A DNA stretch of 39,015 nucleotides from a virus. Location: IMG/VR virus record IMGVR_UViG_3300010883_000112, positions 1 to 39,015 of that record. One strand, given 5' to 3'. Positions 38,428 through 39,015 of this stretch are shown here, piece by piece (position 1 is the stretch's first letter; the number at the start of each line of letters is the position of its first letter). Under the pieces are notes generated by a model. It saw nothing but the letters and a program-made list of their open reading frames with translations, made no database searches and had not been told where the DNA came from. A program made the position numbers and the translations under genes.

Positions 38428-38940
38428 CTACTTCTGCGAAATAAATCGAGGAACTATAGGTTCTTGCATAGTCTCAAATTTGCTAGCTAGTGTAGCTAAA
38501 TCATGTTTAGTTGCTAGTTTAAGGCATGAGTAAACATGTTTATCAAATCCTTTAGATCCACTCGGATTTCTTTTTTTTGGTGGAATATTTATAAATTGCT
38601 GTGGGTACTTGTCTGAATACAAAAGATCCTTAGTGTTATTAAAAGTGTAAGCAAAGGTATAAGCGAAATTTGGGGAATCGGAATAAATTTTAACAGCCGT
38701 CCCTGAACTTACTCTAGTTATAGAATCAAACCAAATTACTATAGTGTATATCTTGGTTCTATCAGAAGATGGCAATTCGTAATATACCGTAGTTCCACCT
38801 GCTTCTTTTTTTACATATGTTATTGTTATTTCTTTACTAATACTTTTATAGAAGTCATTTAAAGCCTTAAATATATAACCATATCCTTGACTTGCTTGAC
38901 CGGGAACTATATTCTTTAGAATGTTTTGAATGGTTGTCAT
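38428..38940 (-). CDS. Unknown small protein, 170 aa
   Basis: AAGGA lies eight bases before the ATG. The 170-residue product starts MTTIQNILKNIVPGQASQGYGYIFKALNDFYKSI (helix) and goes over to strands ISKEITITYVKKEAGGTTVYYELPSSDRTKIYTIVIWFDSITRVSSGTAVKIYSDSP. It ends with a Lys/Pro-rich PPKKRNPSGSKGFDKHVYSC and a helix. It may be a compact beta domain; no family is recognised. It has the GAACAAA motif 22 bases before the start, like the virion genes, so it may be expressed with them. It is read towards the converging MoxR operon and closed by the 38228-38264 hairpin. Confidence 0.75.
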   Translation of the reverse strand: MTTIQNILKNIVPGQASQGYGYIFKALNDFYKSISKEITITYVKKEAGGTTVYYELPSSDRTKIYTIVIWFDSITRVSSGTAVKIYSDSPNFAYTFAYTFNNTKDLLYSDKYPQQFINIPPKKRNPSGSKGFDKHVYSCLKLATKHDLATLASKFETMQEPIVPRFISQK

Positions 38941-38962
38941 AAATCAATCCTTTAATTATTTT

Positions 38963-38972
38963 TTTGTTCTCT
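38963..38972 (-). promoter_or_regulatory. GAACAAA motif upstream of the 38428-38940 gene
   Basis: The minus strand reads AGAGAACAAA and continues with four more A, then TAATTAAAGG. It is 22 bases before the ATG. It is followed by the AAGGA site at the usual place, so it is not the ribosome-binding site. Confidence 0.45.
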
Positions 38973-39015
38973 AACCTGTAAATAAGTAAGAAAATTAATT
39001 CTATATATATCTATA

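Noticed and set aside
38351-38533. A 60-codon plus-strand frame.
   Set aside because: It overlaps the end of the convincing minus-strand gene and has no ribosome-binding site.

Overview
This window is part of the genome of a large, AT-rich tailed double-stranded DNA phage with a contractile (myovirus) tail whose core proteins resemble those of phage T4. The evidence is a terminase large subunit, a tape measure protein, a tail sheath (gp18-like), a tail tube (gp19-like) and baseplate proteins of the gp6, gp25, gp26/gp51-type and gp48/gp54 families. Genes are densely packed with many 1-4 base overlaps (ATGA, TAATG). GTG and TTG starts are used, and TGA is used as a stop. I see no host chromosomal genes, tRNA, rRNA, CRISPR array or insertion sequence. 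The host cannot be named from this sequence.

Layout. (1) 1-3203, plus strand: accessory genes, namely a Trp-rich repeat protein cut by the left edge, a methyltransferase-like protein and several unrecognised proteins, ending at a hairpin. (2) 3274-8496, plus strand: a nucleotide and DNA-metabolism operon with a SLOG-like protein, a class II glutamine amidotransferase, an ATP-dependent DNA ligase, a QueC-like 7-cyano-7-deazaguanine synthase, a degenerate dUTPase-fold protein and a RecD/Dda-like helicase. QueC plus a glutamine amidotransferase suggests that the phage makes a 7-deazaguanine derivative, possibly archaeosine-type, to modify its DNA. (3) 8513-18634, plus strand: small proteins, a hub-like tail protein, terminase, an HExxH protein, the tape measure and a baseplate tube protein. 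(4) 18631-27758, minus strand: gp6, gp25, a gp26-type protein, tube and sheath. (5) 27759-28387: a divergent control region and one small plus-strand gene closed by a terminator that works in both directions. (6) 28371-33375, minus strand: further virion (baseplate or fibre-region) genes, including a frame-disrupted small gene. (7) 33436-38210, plus strand: a structured leader and a conspicuously G+C-rich gene, then a three-gene operon with a DUF2201-type metallopeptidase/VWA protein, a MoxR-like AAA+ ATPase and a protein of unknown function. (8) 38428-39015, minus strand: one further unrecognised gene and its leader.

The most notable observations are: a recurrent GAACAAA motif in front of virion genes on both strands, a candidate phage-specific expression signal; a likely +1 frameshift joining the gp26-type protein to a 68-residue tail; a second reading-frame break in a small gene whose N-terminus is shared with its neighbour; separate amidotransferase and QueC genes with a reduced Cys set in QueC; a DUF2793-like module inserted in gp6; and a phage-borne MoxR/VWA operon. 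Both frame breaks lie in A/T homopolymers, so sequencing error must be excluded before a biological explanation is accepted. Several short genes (31-56 codons) were found by reading overlaps and start sites by eye.
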